DNA from: Amphritea sp.
GTDB lineage: Bacteria; Pseudomonadota; Gammaproteobacteria; Pseudomonadales; Nitrincolaceae
Direction: 5' to 3'
NCBI GenBank assembly: GCA_024679635.1
Contig: JAIBDA010000049.1
Location: forward strand, 1 to 8,852
DNA length: 8,852 nucleotides
The position numbers and the translations under genes are program-made. Positions 6,401-8,852 of this stretch are shown piece by piece. Positions within the stretch are counted from its first letter, which is position 1. The number at the start of each line of letters is the position of its first letter. Below the pieces are notes generated by a model. That model was not told where the DNA came from, ran no database searches, and worked only from the letters and a program-made list of their open reading frames with translations.

Positions 6401-7578
6401 CTGACCTACTGATGGCTCCGTTACGCGGCTTCGAAGAAAATGAATTTGAAGCGCGTACTGAAAAACTGCAACGTTTGATGGCTACTCAGCAAATCGATGC
6501 AGTATTTTTTTCTACCGAACCTGAATTCCGCTATTTCAGCGGATTCAAATCGCAGTTCTGGGAAAGCCCGACGCGTCCCTGGTTTTTGGTCGTACCTTCA
6601 AAGGGAAAACCGATAGCCGTAGTACCGGGAATCGGCGTTGCCGGTTTTGCCGAAACCTGGATCGAAGACGTGCGCAGCTGGCCGTCCCCGCGTCCTGAAG
6701 ATGACGGAGTAACGCTGTTAGCAGAGACTCTCGCCGAAGCTTCAAAAAGCTCCCGACGCATCGGGGCAATGATCGGTCCGGAAACTCACTTGCGGATGCC
6801 TGCGACAAATTACCAGACCCTACAAAATAGCTTAAGCCAGCACCAGGTGGTCGATGTTAGCGAGATTGTCCGTGATGTACGCAGTGTTAAATCTGTCGCT
6901 GAAATTGCCAAAATTCGCTTTGCTTGTGATGTGACCGCCGCCGGCTTTGACTTCCTGCTGAAGAACTTAAAAACCGGCATGACCGAGCGTGAAGCCTGCA
7001 AAGCGATGCACCTGGAAATGCTTCGTTTAGGCGCTGATGCCTGCCCTTATTTAATTTCGGCGTCAGGCCAGGGTGGTTACGACGATATCATCATGGGGCC
7101 AACCGACCGGCGTCTGAACGATGGCGATGTCCTGATTATTGATACCGGCGCAAATTTCGACGGATACTTTAGCGATTTTGACCGCAACTTCGCGTTTGGT
7201 GAGGTCGATAGAGCTACCCATGACGCCTATGAAGCAGTATATGCTTCCACCGAAGCGGGCCTGAGCATAGCAGCACCGGGGCGCACCACTGGAGATATCT
7301 GGCAAGCAATGTGGTCAGTGCTGGAAGACGCGGGCGCACTCGGCAATAGCGTTGGCCGAATGGGCCATGGTCTGGGTATGCAGCTGACAGAATGGCCATC
7401 CAACGTTGAGGGCGGTGATGTGACTCTGCAGGCAGGGATGATCATGACACTCGAACCGGGAATGACCTTTGCGCCGGGGAAAATGATGGTTCACGAAGAG
7501 AACATTCTGATTACCGAAAATGGCTGCGAGATGCTGCATAAACGCGCATGGCCAACCCTACCTGTGATTACTCGATAA
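6397..7578 (+). CDS. M24 family metallohydrolase (Xaa-Pro peptidase/creatinase fold)
   Basis: This 393-residue cytoplasmic protein has an N-terminal creatinase-like domain (about 15-155) and a C-terminal pita-bread catalytic domain (about 165-390). The five metal ligands of aminopeptidase P-type enzymes are all present: Asp249 (IIDTG), Asp260 (GYFSDFDRNF), His324 (GHGLG), Glu353 (LEPGM) and Glu367 (HEEN). The spacings Asp-Asp 11 and His-Glu 29 match E. coli aminopeptidase P. The second histidine usual in that enzyme, seven residues after the first, is Thr331 here, so a plain Xaa-Pro peptidase activity is not assured. The ectoine hydrolase DoeA/EutD shares this fold, but the DoeA signatures I remember around the metal site are not seen, so I call the family only. 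It is the last gene of the block, followed by a terminator, and probably cleaves an amide, peptide or cyclic amidine brought in by the TRAP importer. Confidence 0.9.
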   Translation: MTDLLMAPLRGFEENEFEARTEKLQRLMATQQIDAVFFSTEPEFRYFSGFKSQFWESPTRPWFLVVPSKGKPIAVVPGIGVAGFAETWIEDVRSWPSPRPEDDGVTLLAETLAEASKSSRRIGAMIGPETHLRMPATNYQTLQNSLSQHQVVDVSEIVRDVRSVKSVAEIAKIRFACDVTAAGFDFLLKNLKTGMTEREACKAMHLEMLRLGADACPYLISASGQGGYDDIIMGPTDRRLNDGDVLIIDTGANFDGYFSDFDRNFAFGEVDRATHDAYEAVYASTEAGLSIAAPGRTTGDIWQAMWSVLEDAGALGNSVGRMGHGLGMQLTEWPSNVEGGDVTLQAGMIMTLEPGMTFAPGKMMVHEENILITENGCEMLHKRAWPTLPVITR

Positions 7579-7601
7579 ACCGATCGCTATTTAACCGCCG
7601 T

Positions 7602-7630
7602 AATGGCTCTGCCTGGCAGGGCCATTTTTT
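7602..7630 (+). terminator. Rho-independent terminator of the catabolic block
   Basis: An 11-bp stem (AATGGCTCTGC 7602-7612 with GCAGGGCCATT 7616-7626, one G-T wobble, loop CTG) runs into a six-T tract (7625-7630). It begins 23 bp after the M24 stop and separates that block from the permease gene downstream, which therefore needs its own promoter. Confidence 0.9.
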
Positions 7631-7713
7631 ATTCTTGGTTGAAGCTCCGCTTTTTGATTTACCGACGACATTCAATTTTTTCCTCTTTTACGTATATTTA
7701 TTACGGGTTTCCT

Positions 7714-8583
7714 ATGGGACTTAAACAAGATCTATCCACACGTACTACGGGGATGCTGTATAGCTCGATCGGTGCGCTTCTGCTAACGCCTGATGCCCTG
7801 ATTTTGCGCTGGATATCGATTGAGCACAGCGAAGTATTACTTTGGCGGGGCGTATTCTTTTCGCTGGGCTTTGCTCTTATCGTATTGATTCGTCATCGCA
7901 CCAAGGCATTACGTGCAATCGTGGCAGCAGGATGGCCAGGATTGGTCAGCGGTTTGTTTTTCGCTATAAACACCTACTTTTATACTCAGGCATTGCAGCA
8001 AACCGGGGCGGCTGCGGCAATGATGATTATTAGTACTGCACCGGTTTTTGCAGCTGTAATTGCATGGTTTTGGCTGAAGGAACGGATTAACTTATCCGTC
8101 GGACTGACCATAGCTTTAACCTTGATCGGTATGGCAATCATTGTCAGCGATGAGGGGGGCGTAAACAGCTTGTCTGGTAACTTGATGGCAATTGGCTGTG
8201 CCATCTTTATGGCTTTGAATTTCAATTGGGCGCGTCGACATGCACCTCGAGATATCACACCTGGACTTATTTTCGGTGGATTAATGATCCTGACACTGGG
8301 CTGGCTGGAAACCGATACCGTTATGGCTCGCCCTGAAGAGATCGGAGCTATGTTTTTGTCTGTCGCGATAGCTATGCCAATAGGCTTTGTTTTATTACAA
8401 ATTGCACCTCGTTATATCAGTGCGACTGAGGTCAGCTTATTTTTATTACTAGAATCAATCGTTGCACCTTTCTGGGTATGGATAGGATTAGGTGAAGAAC
8501 CCAGCGCGGTGACGCTATTAGGCAGCACTGTCGTCGTACTGGCGCTGTTGTTCTATAGCTATCGCGTGCGTGCCCAAGGCTGA
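7714..8583 (+). CDS. EamA/DMT superfamily permease
   Basis: This 289-residue inner-membrane protein of normal length consists of two EamA repeats (about 12-145 and 154-283), with about ten hydrophobic helices. Family-typical ends of the repeats are APVFAAVIAWFWLKERI (109-125) and ESIVAPFWVWIGLGEEPS (247-264), the latter being the usual P-F-W-x-W/L and E-P pattern. DMT members mostly export amino acids, metabolites or related small molecules; substrate cannot be read from sequence. I place the start at the ATG 7714, with GGG at 7705-7707. The frame stays open further left, but its earliest ATG (7603) falls inside the terminator stem and the extra residues look non-conserved. A TATATT at 7693-7698 could be a -10 but lacks a good -35. 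It lies outside the terminated block and may or may not share its physiology, for instance by exporting excess amino acids. Confidence 0.9.
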   Translation: MGLKQDLSTRTTGMLYSSIGALLLTPDALILRWISIEHSEVLLWRGVFFSLGFALIVLIRHRTKALRAIVAAGWPGLVSGLFFAINTYFYTQALQQTGAAAAMMIISTAPVFAAVIAWFWLKERINLSVGLTIALTLIGMAIIVSDEGGVNSLSGNLMAIGCAIFMALNFNWARRHAPRDITPGLIFGGLMILTLGWLETDTVMARPEEIGAMFLSVAIAMPIGFVLLQIAPRYISATEVSLFLLLESIVAPFWVWIGLGEEPSAVTLLGSTVVVLALLFYSYRVRAQG

Positions 8584-8693
8584 TTAAAAATCAGATTTCA
8601 TGATGAGATTTACTAGAAACCGAGAGGTTTTGATCTTAGATGATGAACGACGGTGAAACCCCAGGGTATAGATAGGCTTTTGACTGCCTGAAC
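8584..8693. other. Intergenic spacer between convergent genes, weak hairpins only
   Basis: No gene is seen in these 110 bases, which lie between the permease stop and the stop of a convergent partial gene. Two small hairpins are present: CTGATT/AATCAG around the permease stop (8580-8594) and AAACC/GGTTT with a GAGA tetraloop (8617-8630), followed by a single extra T. Neither has the GC-rich stem and long T-tract of the two good terminators in this window, so how either transcript ends is not evident. Confidence 0.3.
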
Positions 8694-8852
8694 TTAGTTA
8701 CTAATCAGACCAAGAGCATACCAGATCCCAGAAACAACAAAGCCCTGCATTTGGCTGTAAGGCTTGAAGTAAGTGGCGCCCGGACTCGGAGCAATGCCGA
8801 AGGCCATTACAACATCGTTGATCTTTGGCGATGGCCCGTAGGGGGAGGAGCC
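8694..8852 (-). CDS. Unidentified protein, C-terminal 52 residues (cut by window edge)
   Basis: On the minus strand the frame is open from the window edge to a TAA at 8694-8696, giving 52 residues and no start in view. The translation looks like real protein: balanced composition rich in Gly, Pro, Ser and aromatics, with PYGPSPKINDVVMAFGIAP near the left and a hydrophobic end VVSGIWYALGLISN. It does not end in the Phe typical of outer-membrane barrels, and I do not recognise a family. The gene is convergent with the permease. The chance that a 53-codon frame is random is not negligible, so the call is moderate; the rest of the gene to the right would settle it. Confidence 0.55.
   Translation of the reverse strand, partial: GSSPYGPSPKINDVVMAFGIAPSPGATYFKPYSQMQGFVVSGIWYALGLISN

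Noticed and set aside
6397..7578. Naming the M24 protein DoeA/EutD ectoine hydrolase
   Set aside because: Fold and context fit, but the signatures I recall for ectoine hydrolases near the metal site are absent and the classic GHGLG and LEPGM motifs are present, so only the family is supported.
7603..7713. A longer N-terminus for the EamA permease starting at ATG 7603
   Set aside because: This ATG is inside the terminator stem, has no ribosome site, and the added 37 residues are not like EamA N-termini; ATG 7714 gives normal family length.
8774..8801. tRNA-like 3' end on the minus strand (TGG followed by GCCCGGACTCGG)
   Set aside because: The would-be T-loop lacks the TTCRA pattern, the T-stem has a mismatch, and no matching acceptor or anticodon arm follows; the bases fit the partial coding frame instead.
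1..8852. Mobile element, integron, CRISPR or phage signals
   Set aside because: No transposase, integrase, terminal inverted repeats, regularly spaced repeats or phage genes were seen; the only clear inverted repeats are terminators and the intra-operon hairpin.

Overview
The window reads as a chromosomal catabolic region from a Gammaproteobacterium, probably a marine or halophilic one. This is inferred from the gene families, moderate base composition, simple Shine-Dalgarno sites and rho-independent terminators; no taxonomic marker gene is present. No rRNA, tRNA, CRISPR array, insertion sequence or phage gene is visible.

Layout: (1) 1-459 (+) is the 3' part of a PLP-dependent diaminopropionate ammonia-lyase. 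(2) A hairpin at 496-523 lies between it and a convergent Lrp/AsnC-type regulator, 553-1044 (-). (3) A 235-290 bp divergent intergenic region precedes a co-directional block of six genes, 1292-7578 (+): an EutA-like Asp/Glu racemase-superfamily protein, an M20D amidohydrolase, the three parts of a TRAP transporter (periplasmic binding protein, small and large membrane subunits), and an M24 (aminopeptidase P/creatinase fold) hydrolase. A strong hairpin sits between the binding-protein gene and the membrane genes, and a good terminator closes the block at 7602-7630. (4) A separate EamA/DMT-type permease, 7714-8583 (+), follows. (5) The right edge holds the last 52 codons of an unidentified minus-strand gene, 8694-8852.

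How it may work together: the binding protein resembles the ectoine-binding TeaA/UehA group, the racemase-like protein resembles EutA of ectoine clusters, Lrp/AsnC regulators are common in ectoine catabolic clusters, and ectoine ring-opening (DoeA/EutD) is done by an M24-fold enzyme. The usual DoeB-type deacetylase and EutB/EutC are not seen here. An M20D amidohydrolase and, next door, a diaminopropionate ammonia-lyase are found instead. The binding protein keeps the polar anchors of TeaA but alters three of its aromatic cage residues. My working inference is a variant uptake-and-degradation pathway for an ectoine-like cyclic amidine or an N-acylated diamino acid: import, hydrolysis by M24, deacylation by M20, stereochemical adjustment by the racemase, and possibly PLP-dependent elimination to a keto acid and ammonia. 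Family assignments are firm. The substrate and the pathway are not established by the sequence.
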